From assembly GCF_030268885.1 (NCBI RefSeq), contig NZ_BSSA01000009.1, positions 124,001-188,000 of the forward strand: 64,000 nt of DNA, in the 5' to 3' direction. The notes below the pieces were generated by a model. The model searched no databases, had not been told where the DNA came from, and saw only the letters and a program-made list of their open reading frames with translations. Every line of letters starts with the position of its first letter. Position 1 is the first letter of the stretch. Below are positions 18,911-27,619 of the stretch, piece by piece. The stretch is from Kitasatospora phosalacinea. GTDB taxonomy: Bacteria > Actinomycetota > Actinomycetes > Streptomycetales > Streptomycetaceae. A program made the position numbers and the translations under genes.

Positions 18911-19540
18911 ATGACAGCTGAGGACTCCTCGATCGAGGCGCTGGGCGCCCTCGCCGACCCGGTGCGGCGGGCCCTGTACCGGCACGTGGCCGAGGCGCCG
19001 GAGGAGGTCGGCCGGGACGCGGCGGCCGAGGCCGCGGGCGTCTCCCGCTCGCTGGCGGCCTTCCACCTGGACAAGCTGGTCGACGCGGGCCTGCTGGCCG
19101 CCTCCTACCGCCGCCCGGCCGGGCGCGGCGGCCCCGGCGCCGGGCGCCCCGCCAAGGTGTACCGCCGGGCGGACGCCGAGTTCGCCGTGGCACTGCCGCC
19201 GCGGGAGTACGGCGCGGCCGGGCGGCTGCTCGCCGAGGTGGTCGAACGGGCGGGCCTGGACCGCGAGTTGCAGGCCGCGGCGCGTGCGGCGGGCGAGCAA
19301 GAGCAGGCCCCGGACCTGCCGGAGGCGCTGCGCGGGCGCGGCTACGCGCCGTTCCTGGACGGGGAGGTGCTGCGGCTGCGCAACTGCCCGTTCCACGCGC
19401 TGGCGGACGAGTTCCCGGCGCTGGTGTGCGGGATGAACCTGGCGCTGCTGGCGGGGCTGGCGGGGGAGGGGTGGACGGCCGCGATGGACCCGTGCGCGGG
19501 CGGCTGCTGCGTCTCCCTCTCTAAAAACAACAAAGATTGA
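18911..19540 (+). CDS. ArsR-like winged-helix regulator with Cys-containing C-terminus
   Basis: 209 residues. The N-terminal winged helix (IEALGALADPVRRALYRHV, AEAAGVSRSLAAFHLDKLVDAG, GRPAKVYRR; residues 6-90) is of the ArsR/DeoR-like type also seen in SufR. The C-terminal half has NCPFHALADEF, LVCGMNLALLAGL and DPCAGGCCV. Four or five cysteines in this spacing fit a metal or iron-sulfur sensor as in SufR-like proteins, but ligand identity is inference. TAGACT (18899-18904) ends 6 nt before the ATG, suggesting a leaderless mRNA. The 3' end is oddly A-rich (SKNNKD) and its stop overlaps the next gene's -35 box. Confidence 0.82.
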   Translation: MTAEDSSIEALGALADPVRRALYRHVAEAPEEVGRDAAAEAAGVSRSLAAFHLDKLVDAGLLAASYRRPAGRGGPGAGRPAKVYRRADAEFAVALPPREYGAAGRLLAEVVERAGLDRELQAAARAAGEQEQAPDLPEALRGRGYAPFLDGEVLRLRNCPFHALADEFPALVCGMNLALLAGLAGEGWTAAMDPCAGGCCVSLSKNNKD

Positions 19541-19566
19541 CGATAGAAGCCGGGACGGGCCATGCT
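19537..19566 (+). promoter_or_regulatory. Predicted leaderless promoter of the DUF3291 gene
   Basis: TTGACG (19537-19542), an 18-nt spacer and CATGCT (19561-19566) end 6 nt before the ATG at 19573. The -35 box overlaps the stop codon of the upstream regulator gene. Confidence 0.5.
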
Positions 19567-19572
19567 TACCGC

Positions 19573-20088
19573 ATGACCACCCCCCAGTTCGCCGTGCCCC
19601 CGTCCGGCCACCACCTCGCCCAGGTCAACGTCGGCCGCACCGTCGCCCCGCTGGACAGCCCCGAACTCGCCGACTTCGTCGCCCAGTTGGCCGAGGTCAA
19701 CGCACTCGCCGAACGCAGCCCGGGCTTCGTCTGGCGGATGGTCGACGAGGCCGGGGCGGACGCGACCGGACTCCACCCCGACGAGGACGACCACCTGCTG
19801 CAGATCAACTGCTCGGTCTGGGAGTCCGTTGCGGCGCTCCGCGACTTCACCTACCGCAGCGGCCACCTGCGGGTGCTGGCCCGCCGCCGCGAGTGGTTCC
19901 AGCGATCCGACGGGGCGCACCAGGCGATGTGGTGGGTGCCGATCGGCCACCGGCCGAGCGTCGCCGAGGCGATGGCGCGGATCGCCGCGATCCGCGCCCA
20001 CGGCCCCGGCCCCGAGGCGTTCACCTTCCGCGAGGCCGGGGCGACCGCCCTCCGCGAGGCCGGTCCGGTGCCGGGCGGGGCGGGCTGA
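19573..20088 (+). CDS. DUF3291 domain protein (monooxygenase-like fold)
   Basis: 171 residues. The pattern HHLAQVNVGRTVAPLDSPEL, FVAQLAEVNALAERSPGFVWR, SVWESVAALRDFTYRSGH, RRREWFQ and MWWVPIGHRPSVAEAMAR is that of DUF3291, a dimeric alpha-beta barrel related to small antibiotic-biosynthesis monooxygenases. The biochemical role of the family is not established to my knowledge. It follows the Cys-containing regulator by 32 bp but has its own promoter, so the two may be regulator and target. Confidence 0.83.
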   Translation: MTTPQFAVPPSGHHLAQVNVGRTVAPLDSPELADFVAQLAEVNALAERSPGFVWRMVDEAGADATGLHPDEDDHLLQINCSVWESVAALRDFTYRSGHLRVLARRREWFQRSDGAHQAMWWVPIGHRPSVAEAMARIAAIRAHGPGPEAFTFREAGATALREAGPVPGGAG

Positions 20089-20120
20089 GCGGTCCGCCCG
20101 GTGCGCCCCTGGCGCGATGA

Positions 20121-20136
20121 CTAAGCGCTTGCTTAG
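20121..20136. promoter_or_regulatory. Palindromic operator CTAAGC-N4-GCTTAG
   Basis: Perfect 6-bp arms with a 4-bp centre, typical of TetR/AcrR-type operators. A TAGACT -10-like box overlaps the right arm, so binding would block the promoter of the reductase gene at 20221. No TetR gene is adjacent. Confidence 0.6.
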
Positions 20137-20220
20137 ACTCGGGGAGCGGGCCGCCGGTCCACCCCCCGAGCACCGGCGTCCCGCTCCCTCCCCGACCCCC
20201 GCCCGCCGCAGGAGTGCACC

Positions 20221-21228
20221 GTGCCGGTCGCCAACCGTCAGATCCGACTCGCCCGCCGCCCCGTCGGCCCGGTCCGCCCCGAGGACTGGGCGCTGACCGA
20301 GGAGCCGGTCGCCGCCCCGGAGGAGGGCTGGTTCCTCGGCCGCACCCGCTACCTCTCCCTCGACCCCGCGATGCGCGGCTGGCTCGACGACCGCCCCTCC
20401 TACCTGCCGCCGGTCGGCCTCGGCGAGGTGATGCGGGCCGGGTCGATCGTCGAGGTGGTCGAGTCCGCCCACCCCCGCTACCGGGTCGGCGAGTTCGTCA
20501 CCGGCACCTTCGGCGTCCAGGAGTACGTCCGCTCCGACGGCAGCGGCACCCACCGGGTCGACCCGGCGCTGGCCCCGCTCCCCACCCACCTCGGCGCCCT
20601 CGGCATGCCCGGCATGACCGCCTACTTCGGCCTGCTGGAGGTCGGCGCCCTGAAGGAGGGCGAGACCGTCGTGGTCTCCGGCGCGGCGGGCGCGGTCGGC
20701 AGCCTGGTCGGCCAGATCGCGAAGGTGAAGGGCTGCCGGGTGGTCGGCATCGCCGGAGGCCCCGCCAAGTGCGCCTGGCTGACCGGGGAACTGGGCTTCG
20801 ACGCGGCCGTCGACTACCAGAACGAGGACGTCCGCCGCGCGCTGCGCACCCACGCCCCCGACGGCATCGACGTCTACTTCGACAACGTCGGCGGCCCTAT
20901 CCTGGACGCCGCGCTCACCCGGCTGGCGATGCACGCCCGGGTGGTGGTCTGCGGCGCGATCAGCCAGTACAACAACGAGCAGGCCGTCCAGGGCCCCGCC
21001 AACTACCTCTCCCTGCTGGTCCGCCGGGCCCGGATGGAGGGCTTCGTCGTCTTCGACCACGCCGCCCGCTACCGCGAGGCCGCCCGGGAGATCGCGGGCT
21101 GGATCGCCGACGGCCGCCTCACCGCCCGCGAACACGTGGTCAAGGGCGGCGTCGACGCCTTCCCGGAGACCTTCCAGATGCTGTTCCGCGGCGCCAACAC
21201 GGGCAAACTGGTCCTCGAACTCGCCTGA
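20221..21228 (+). CDS. Zinc-free MDR NADP-dependent oxidoreductase (CurA/prostaglandin-reductase-like)
   Basis: 335-residue medium-chain dehydrogenase/reductase without zinc ligands. Landmarks are SLDPAMRGWLDDRPSYLPPV near residue 45, GMPGMTAYFGLLEVG, the Rossmann loop VVSGAAGAVGSLVGQIAK (about 155-172), FDNVGGPILDAAL and CGAISQYNN, as in YncB/CurA and leukotriene B4 dehydrogenase-type enzymes. These reduce the double bond of alpha,beta-unsaturated carbonyls with NADPH and often serve detoxification. AGGAG lies before the GTG. The TetR-type palindrome upstream fits induction by a reactive compound. Confidence 0.92.
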   Translation: MPVANRQIRLARRPVGPVRPEDWALTEEPVAAPEEGWFLGRTRYLSLDPAMRGWLDDRPSYLPPVGLGEVMRAGSIVEVVESAHPRYRVGEFVTGTFGVQEYVRSDGSGTHRVDPALAPLPTHLGALGMPGMTAYFGLLEVGALKEGETVVVSGAAGAVGSLVGQIAKVKGCRVVGIAGGPAKCAWLTGELGFDAAVDYQNEDVRRALRTHAPDGIDVYFDNVGGPILDAALTRLAMHARVVVCGAISQYNNEQAVQGPANYLSLLVRRARMEGFVVFDHAARYREAAREIAGWIADGRLTAREHVVKGGVDAFPETFQMLFRGANTGKLVLELA

Positions 21229-21258
21229 GCCCGGATCCCTCCGGCCCCCGGCCGCGCG

Positions 21259-23058
21259 TCAGTTGATCGGGCGCAGACGGGCGCCGGAGGCGGTGACCGC
21301 CTCGACCGTGGTGGGACCGCTGCCCGGGTTGTCCAGGGCCAGGGTGCGGGTGGGCCCGGCGGGCTGGTCGAGCCGGCGGGACGGGGTGGTGACGACCAGG
21401 CGGGAGACCCGGCGGCTGGCGGCGACCAGGAGGTACGGGGTGCCGTTGGGAGCGCGCCAGCGGTACTGGGCGACGGTGTCCTGCTCGTAGCGGCTGCAGG
21501 CCCGGCCGTCCGCGTGGGCGAGGCGCTCGGCGCGGCCGCCGTTCGGCGGGAGGACCGCGGCCGCGGCGCTGCCGGAGCCGTCCCAGTGGTCGGCGCGCAG
21601 GCAGGCCCAGGCCAACTCCCCGGCGTTCTGCGGGAGTTTCTGGTCGGCGAACTCCCAGAGGTTCAACTGCCGCACCTCCGGCCCGGCTTCGGGCACCGCG
21701 CAGGCGCCCGCCGCCCACCGGTGCAGCGCCTGGGCGCCGACGGCCTCCCGCGGCGGGCGGGCCTGGGAGGCGGCGTCCGGGGGCGGCGTGTAGGTCAGGT
21801 GGGCCGGGGTGAGGCCGCCCAGGTCGGCGAGCAGGAAGGCGTGTTGCTCGGCGACCACCGGGTCCGAGCGCAGCTGCAGGACCGGCCCCGGGCACCCCTG
21901 GGCGGCGGTGCCCGGCACCGGGTCGGTCACCCCGCCCGGGAAGGGCAGCGGGCGTTCGGCCTCGTCCGGCCGGTCCAGGCGGCGGGTCGCCGCGGCGGCG
22001 ACCCACGGGGCCAGCAGGTAGCGGGCGCCGCGGTCGTCCCGGTGCAGGACCACCGCCGCTCCCGCCGTCACGTCGCTGTCCCCGGCGGGGGAGAGCGCCA
22101 GGGCCGGGTCCGCGTCCGGGGCCTCGGTGTAGCGGGCCAGGCTGCGGCCGTCCGTCAGCAGCACCACCGTAGTGCCGTCCAGCCGCCCCGCGTACAGGAG
22201 TTGGGGGACGGCGGCGGGCGGGGCGGCCCGCTGCCAGGCGGTGGTGGCGCGGCCGATCAGGGCGCTGTCGTCGAGCAGGTCGCCGCGGGCGGGCCAGACG
22301 GTGAGGCCCGGTTTCGCGGTGTGCCGCCACAGGTCGTCGGCGCGGCGCTCGGGGGCGGCGGACGGGGCGGCGGCCGAACTGCCGCCGCCCGACGGGGAGG
22401 AGACCAGGACCGGCACGACCGCGGCGGTCAGCGCCACCGCCACCGCCGGGGCCAGCACGGCCAGTCGGCGGCGGCGCAGCAGGTCGCCCGGCTGGAGGTG
22501 GACGGTGCAGGCGTCGTAGCCGGGCGGCAGCTCGGACCAGCGCGGGCTGCCCAGCGAGCGCAGCAACTCGGCGCCCGCACGGGCCGATTCGGCGGGCTCC
22601 TCCACCCCGGCCCAGGCCAGCACCTCGGCGGCCTCGGCCCGGTCCAGGCCGTCCAGCGCCTGCAGGGCGAAACCGGCCCGGGCCGGGGGCGGCAACTCGG
22701 CCAGCCGGGCGTCCAGTTCGGCGTCCGCGTCGTCCGGCGGGGTGAACAGCCGCACGCCCCACACCCGGGGGAACCCGGCCGACGCCCAGCGCCGCCGACG
22801 CAGCGCCCCCCGCAGCACCCGGACCCGGGCCGCCGGGTACCCGTCCGCCCCGCACGTCCGTCCGCCCACCACCGGCAGGGCCCGCTGCACCACCGCGTGC
22901 GCCGCCACCACCCGCGCGTGCCGCCCCCGGTCGGCGGGCAGCGTCACGTACGCCAGGCACACCAGCCGCCGGTAGTGCCGCACCAACACGGCCTCCGCGG
23001 AACCGAGTTGCCCGCCGGGGGCGGCCACCCCGGGCCGCGGCAGCGTCTTGAGATCCAT
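21259..23058 (-). CDS. Membrane protein with degenerate ECF-sigma-like N-terminus
   Basis: 599 residues. Residues 20-60 (AEAVLVRHYRRLVCLAYVTLP) resemble sigma region 2 and 115-160 (ARLAELPPPARAGFALQALD, GLDRAEAAEVLAWAGV) resemble region 4 of ECF sigma factors, but the helix-turn-helix is weak. A single membrane segment (about 198-220, RLAVLAPAVAVALTAAVVPVL) separates this from a 380-residue extracytoplasmic domain of beta-rich type with several cysteines (QGCPGPVLQL, GACAVPEAG, GRACSRYEQD). The inside is therefore sigma-like and the outside unknown. It is monocistronic, convergent with the MDR gene. Functional sigma activity is uncertain; it may be a signalling protein derived from a sigma factor. 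Confidence 0.72.
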   Translation of the reverse strand: MDLKTLPRPGVAAPGGQLGSAEAVLVRHYRRLVCLAYVTLPADRGRHARVVAAHAVVQRALPVVGGRTCGADGYPAARVRVLRGALRRRRWASAGFPRVWGVRLFTPPDDADAELDARLAELPPPARAGFALQALDGLDRAEAAEVLAWAGVEEPAESARAGAELLRSLGSPRWSELPPGYDACTVHLQPGDLLRRRRLAVLAPAVAVALTAAVVPVLVSSPSGGGSSAAAPSAAPERRADDLWRHTAKPGLTVWPARGDLLDDSALIGRATTAWQRAAPPAAVPQLLYAGRLDGTTVVLLTDGRSLARYTEAPDADPALALSPAGDSDVTAGAAVVLHRDDRGARYLLAPWVAAAATRRLDRPDEAERPLPFPGGVTDPVPGTAAQGCPGPVLQLRSDPVVAEQHAFLLADLGGLTPAHLTYTPPPDAASQARPPREAVGAQALHRWAAGACAVPEAGPEVRQLNLWEFADQKLPQNAGELAWACLRADHWDGSGSAAAAVLPPNGGRAERLAHADGRACSRYEQDTVAQYRWRAPNGTPYLLVAASRRVSRLVVTTPSRRLDQPAGPTRTLALDNPGSGPTTVEAVTASGARLRPIN

Positions 23059-23327
23059 CGGCCCTCCGAGGTGTCGGGGCAGCAGCCCGGTGACGTCGGA
23101 CGGACCAACGAGTGGATCATCGGATAGTTGCGCCAGGGCCCGCCGTGCCCGGCTCCGGTGCGCCGCCGACCGGGTGAACGCGGATGCGCTGAGTAGTCAT
23201 CCGGTTACTGCTTGCTGCTATCAATGGCGGTGCACTCGACTCCGAGTCGTACACCCCAACCGTCGTCCGTGGGCGAATCATGTCAGCGCGCCCGCCGGAC
23301 GGCCGCCAGCAGAACGGAACCCCGCCC

Positions 23328-23795
23328 ATGGCCACCGCACTCCGCCGCACACTCACCCTGGCCGCCCTCGCCCTGACGGCCTCCTTCCTGCCCGCCGGGC
23401 AGGCGGGCGCGGCCGACCCGGCCCCGCACCCCGGCGTCTACTGCCTCGCCAACGCCTGGGGCACCGCGGGCATCGGGACGAAGCCCTGCGACGCCAACGA
23501 CCAGGGGCAGCACTTCACCGTCTCGGGACAGCGGATCTCCCTCAGCAAGGCGCCCGCGTACTGCCTCGCCGACGCCTGGGGCACCCCGAACGTGTCCACC
23601 AAGCCGTGCGACCCGCAGGACCTCGGCCAGTACTGGACCGTCTCCGGCCAGCAGATCTCGCTGACCTACGCTCCCGCGTACTGCCTCGCCGACGCCTGGG
23701 GCACCCCGAACGTGTCCACCAAGCCGTGCGACCCGAAGGACCCCGGCCAGCACTGGGTGGTCTTCGGCGAGCAGGTCAGCCTGGCGTACGTCTGA
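23328..23795 (+). CDS. Secreted protein of three 40-residue repeats (possible beta-trefoil lectin-like)
   Basis: 155 residues from the ATG at 23328. A typical Sec signal peptide (ALRRTLTLAALALTASFLPAGQAGA, split here only for reading) ends near residue 27. The mature part is three repeats of exactly 40 residues, each with YCLA(D/N)AWGT, KPCD and GQ(H/Y)(F/W)-VSGQ-ISL. Three such repeats with a Q-x-W-like motif suggest a ricin-B/beta-trefoil fold, with two cysteines per repeat probably paired. A longer start at 23280 would spoil the signal peptide. It likely works outside the cell, perhaps binding carbohydrate; that is inference. Confidence 0.75.
   Translation: MATALRRTLTLAALALTASFLPAGQAGAADPAPHPGVYCLANAWGTAGIGTKPCDANDQGQHFTVSGQRISLSKAPAYCLADAWGTPNVSTKPCDPQDLGQYWTVSGQQISLTYAPAYCLADAWGTPNVSTKPCDPKDPGQHWVVFGEQVSLAYV
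23430..23789 (+). repeat. Three in-frame 120-bp tandem repeats
   Basis: Units 23430-23549, 23550-23669 and 23670-23789 repeat with an exact 120-bp period. Units 2 and 3 are nearly identical over long stretches, unit 1 is more diverged, so the last duplication looks recent. Confidence 0.85.
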
Positions 23796-23803
23796 TCCGC
23801 GAC

Positions 23804-23834
23804 GTCCGCCGGGGCAGGTCGGGCCCCGGCGGAC
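23804..23834. terminator. Bidirectional hairpin
   Basis: A perfect 12-bp stem (23804-23815 with 23823-23834) with a 7-nt loop lies between the repeat-protein gene and the convergent cas3-like gene. Confidence 0.7.
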
Positions 23835-23840
23835 CGCCCG

Positions 23841-26142
23841 TCAGACCGGCCCGTCGTGGCGGGCGCTGGAGCGCCAGTCGGCGGTGCGCACCAGGCACTC
23901 CAGGTGGGCGAGGCGGAACGGGCCCAGCGCGGGGTCGGCCAGCAGGGCGGCGACCAGGGCGGGCCAGCGGCCGTCCGGGCGGAACGGGGCGGCCGGGGAG
24001 AGCCGGCGGGCCGGGAAGTGCTCGCCGGACGAGACGGCCACCGACGGGGTGCGGTCGCCCTCGCGCACGCCCAGCAGGGTGCCCGCCTCCTCGCCGGGCT
24101 CGGGGCGGACCGAGACCCGGACCTGCCCGTGGTGCGTCGCGACCAGGTAGGTGACCAGCGACGGGTCGAGGCCGGGCCGGTGCCAGTGGTCGCCGTCCAG
24201 CAGCAGCAGCGCGCTGACCAGCTCGTGCCGGAAGTGCGGGCGGGCCGAGACCCCGTTGTTCCAGGGGGCCCTGGACTTGGCGAGCAGCCCCTCGGGCGGG
24301 TCGCCGCCGCCGTCGCGCAGCTTGGCCTGGAACACCCCGTGGCACTTGCCGAGGTCGTGCAGCCGGGCGGCCACCGCCACCGCCTCCTGCTGCGCCCCGC
24401 GCGGGCCGGGCAGGACGGCGGTGAGCGCCCGGGCCTCCTCCTCGGTCTCCCGCAGGTGCTGGTCCAGGCCCACCCAGGCGGGTGCACCCGGTGGCGTGGG
24501 GCGTGCGCCCGGTGAACAGCGAGGGCACCGGGGTCCGGCTGCCGGGGGACCAGCCCGCCCCCGGGAGGTGGCCGCCGCGGGCGGAGTCGAGGAGCAGCAC
24601 GGTGCCGGAGCGCAGGTCCCCGGCCGCGGCCCGCCGCCACCGCCCGTCGACGCGGTCCCGCAGCCACGCCCCGCCGCTCGCCCCGCCGTCGGCCCCGCCG
24701 CCCCCGCCCCGGTCGGCCCGCAGCAGGGCCCGGACCTCGGCGAGCGGCGCCTCGCACAGCTCGACCGGCCCGGGCTCCGGTTCGTCCGGCGCCGGTTCGC
24801 CCGCCGCCCCCCAGTCGCGCCAGGCGACCAGGACCGTCCGCTCCGCCTCCGCGCACACCCACGGGCTCGCGTCCGCCGGTTCGGCCTCCCGCCCGGTGTC
24901 GAACAGCGCCGCCAGCTCGGCCGCGCCCAACGCGGGGGAGCGCGGCGCGCCGGGCCCGGCGACCCGGGCGCGGAACAGGTCGGCGGTGGTGACGGCCGCC
25001 CCCTCGTGCGCCGCCAGCCACTGCCCCGCCCCCGCCACCGATCCGTCCGGCCCGTCCGGCCCGTCCGGCGGGACGCACCACAGCAGGTCGCCGCCCTCCG
25101 GGTGCTCGCCGTGCCGGTTGCAGCGCCCGGCCCGCTGGACGAGGGCGCTCCACGGGGCGAGCTCGACCAGCACCGTGCGGCCGGACAGGTCGGACCCGGC
25201 GTCCAGCGCCCGGCTCGCCACCACGAAGCCGTCCGTCGGCGTCTCGGCCGACTCCCGCACCAGGGACCGCCGTTCGGCGGAGCGCAGGTACGGGTGCAGC
25301 AGCACCGCGGGCAGGTCGGGGCGGGCGGCGCGCAGCGCGGCGTGCAGGTCGCGGGCCCGCTGCGGGGAGGCCAGCAGGGCGAGGGTGCGGGTGCCGGGCC
25401 GGTGCGCGGCGCCCAGGGCCGCGGCCAGCTCGGCCACGTACCGGTCGGGGTGCGGGCGCAGTCGGCGGATCCGGCGCAGCGGGGCGGAGCCGGACGCGAG
25501 GTCGGGATCGGGCCCGGTCGGGGGAGCGGTGCCGTCGCCGACCGCGGACATCCAGGTGCTGCCGGTCGGCGCCGTGGTGCCCAACTCCTCGCGCAGCGCC
25601 TGCAGCCGCTCGCCGGTGGCCAGGCCGGGGCCCAGCAGCGGCGCCTCGTCGAACACCCAGTGGGTGTCGTTGTTGAGCAGCGCGAAGGACACCGGCGCCA
25701 TCGTCCGGCTGTCGGCGAACCCGCGCATCAGCGCCCGGCTCAGCAGCACGTCGTGGGTGCCGACCACGACCGCGGTCCGCTCCGGGTGGCGCCGCCAGGC
25801 GCCGTGCTGCCCGTCCGGGCCGGTCAGCAGGTGCAGGTCGACCTGCTGCGCGAGGCCCAGGCGCGCCAGCCACTCGCCGATCCGGGCGTGCGTCCAGTCC
25901 GCGAGGCTGCCCTGCGGCAGCACGTACACCAGCCGCCGCGGGGTCGCCCCCGGCGCCGACACCGTCCGCCGGTACAGCCAGGCCAGCACCGCGCCCGCGG
26001 TCTTCCCGCCCCCCGACGGCACCCGCACCCACCGCGGCAACCCGCCCGCCGCGAGCGCCCGCTGGTGGGCGTACGGCCGGTGGCCGGTCGCCGCGCGGAA
26101 GAACTCCCCGTACCCCGGCGGCTCCTCGAACTCCTGCGCCAT
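23841..26142 (-). pseudogene. cas3: Orphan Cas3-like helicase-HD gene with frameshift (type I-G-like)
   Basis: The first frame (26142 to about 24480) encodes a superfamily 2 helicase: PYAHQRAL, Walker A VPSGGGKTAG (residues 41-50), VFDEAPLLGPGLATGERLQ (DEAH-like box), and LVQRAGRCNRHGE (motif VI in the Cas3 form). The next frame (24473-23841) continues with WVGLDQHLRETEEEARAL and the HD site ARLHDLGKCHGVFQAKL. Helicase first and HD last is the order of Cas3 of type I-G (formerly I-U). One extra base near 24476-24481 breaks the frame; removing it gives RWVGLD. GGAGGGG lies before the ATG. No CRISPR array, cas1/2 or Cascade genes are in the window. It is either a decaying orphan or a sequencing error. 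Confidence 0.75.
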
Positions 26143-26214
26143 CCACGCCCCTCCGTCACTGTGGCCCCCGACTCTAGGGCGCGGCACGGACGGCCGGGGA
26201 GGGCCGACGCGTCG

Positions 26215-26481
26215 TCAGATCCGCGCGAGGACGGCCCGCAGGGCCCGCTCGGTCGGGTCGCCCCGTTGCAGCCGGTGCGCGGTGGTGCGGCGCAGACCCG
26301 TTCCCGGCGCGGCGGGGCGGTGGAGGCCGACGGTGCCGCCGTCCGGGAGGACGAGTTCCGCGTACGCGTCCTCCCGTCCGGTCCGGGGCAGGTGCGGGGC
26401 GGTCGGCTCCGGGATGCGCGCGGCGTCGGGTTCCGCGGCCGCGCCGTCCGCGAACCGCGGCAGGTGGGGGCCGCAGCTCAC
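26215..26481 (-). CDS. Small hypothetical protein translationally coupled to the dehydratase gene
   Basis: 88 residues, not recognised. Its GTG overlaps the stop of the upstream dehydratase gene (GTGA overlap), a classic coupling arrangement. The sequence has CGPHLPRFADG near the start and ends with DAYAELVLPDGGTVGLHRP and GDPTERALRAVLARI, which looks like a small beta-strand plus helix. It is Pro/Ala-rich in between. It may be an accessory to the dehydratase; nothing in the sequence gives a function. Confidence 0.6.
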   Translation of the reverse strand: MSCGPHLPRFADGAAAEPDAARIPEPTAPHLPRTGREDAYAELVLPDGGTVGLHRPAAPGTGLRRTTAHRLQRGDPTERALRAVLARI

Positions 26482-27419
26482 GCGTCCGGCCCGGTCAGGG
26501 TGCCGGGGTCGGTGTTGGCGCCGCACAGCACGACGCACACCCGCTCGTCCGGCTCCGGGCGGTAGGCGCCGGTGGCCAGGGCGGCCAGGGCGGTGGACGC
26601 GGCGTGCTCGACGGCGATCCGGTGCTCCTCCCACAGGGCGCGGCGGGCCCGGACGATCGCCGCGTCCGGGACGAGCACGGTGCGCACGCCCGCGTCGCGG
26701 GCCGCCGCCAGGGCGGTCGCGGAGGCGCGGCGGGCACCCAGCGAGTCCGCGGCGACCGAGTCGACGGGGACGTCCACCGGCTCGCCCGCCGCCAGCGCGG
26801 CGTGCAGCGCCCGGCAGTTCTCCGGCTCCACCGCGACGGTGCGCACCCCGTGCGCGCGGGCCGCGGCGGCCACGCCCGCGAACAGGCCGCCCCCGCCGAC
26901 CGACACCACCACCGTGTCCAGGCCCGGCACCTGGCGGCGGACCTCCTCCAGCAGGGTGCCCGCCCCGGCCGCCACCAGCGGGTGGTCGTACGCGTGCGAG
27001 GCCAGCGCGCCGCTGGCCGCCGCGAACTCCTCGCAGGCGGCCAGCGCCTGCGCGTACTCGCGGCCCACCAGCCGGACGTCCGCGCCGTAGCCGCGCAGCC
27101 GCTCCACCTTCACCGCGGGCGCGTTCTCCGGCAGGAACACCGTCGCCCGCACGCCCTCCCGCCGCGCCGCCCACGCGCAGGCCAGCCCGGCGTTGCCGCC
27201 CGAGGCGATGGTCACGCCCGCCTCCGGCAGGGCGCCCGCCTCCCGGTGCGCCCGCAGGAAGTTGACCGCGCCGCGGGCCTTGAACGAGCCGGTGTGCTGC
27301 ATGTACTCCAGCGCCAGCCACGTCCCGTCCGGCCCGCCCGGGCTGACCGCGACGGGGCGGACCAGCCCGGCGATCCGCTCGGCGGCGGCCCGGACGTCGG
27401 AGTGGTCGAGCTGGTGCAC
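26478..27419 (-). CDS. PLP-dependent threonine/serine dehydratase-like enzyme
   Basis: 313 residues of PLP fold-type II. The lysine that binds PLP is in MQHTGSFKARGAVNFL (near residue 48); the phosphate loop is SGGNAGLACAWAA; the glycine-rich loop is VVVSVGGGGLFAGVAAAA, and CVVLCGANTDP closes the active site. It probably deaminates L-threonine or L-serine to the 2-oxo acid and ammonia. There is no C-terminal ACT domain, so it resembles the short catabolic or racemase-like members. GTG start with GGGAG upstream. It is co-translated with the 88-residue protein downstream. Confidence 0.88.
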   Translation of the reverse strand: MHQLDHSDVRAAAERIAGLVRPVAVSPGGPDGTWLALEYMQHTGSFKARGAVNFLRAHREAGALPEAGVTIASGGNAGLACAWAARREGVRATVFLPENAPAVKVERLRGYGADVRLVGREYAQALAACEEFAAASGALASHAYDHPLVAAGAGTLLEEVRRQVPGLDTVVVSVGGGGLFAGVAAAARAHGVRTVAVEPENCRALHAALAAGEPVDVPVDSVAADSLGARRASATALAAARDAGVRTVLVPDAAIVRARRALWEEHRIAVEHAASTALAALATGAYRPEPDERVCVVLCGANTDPGTLTGPDA

Positions 27420-27619
27420 GGTGCGGCTCCCGGGGTCGGTGGGACGAGGGGGACGCGGCCGACACTACTCCGTCCGGGGGCCGGGCCCGTCCGTTCCGGC
27501 GACCGCTCCGAAGAAACGGCGGGGGACACCCGTCCCCCGGGCGTCGGCCGGCCGTCCGTCGGAACATCGACAGGTCGCCGTGTCGACACCGCCAGGCACC
27601 CGTACGGAAACCAGCGCCC

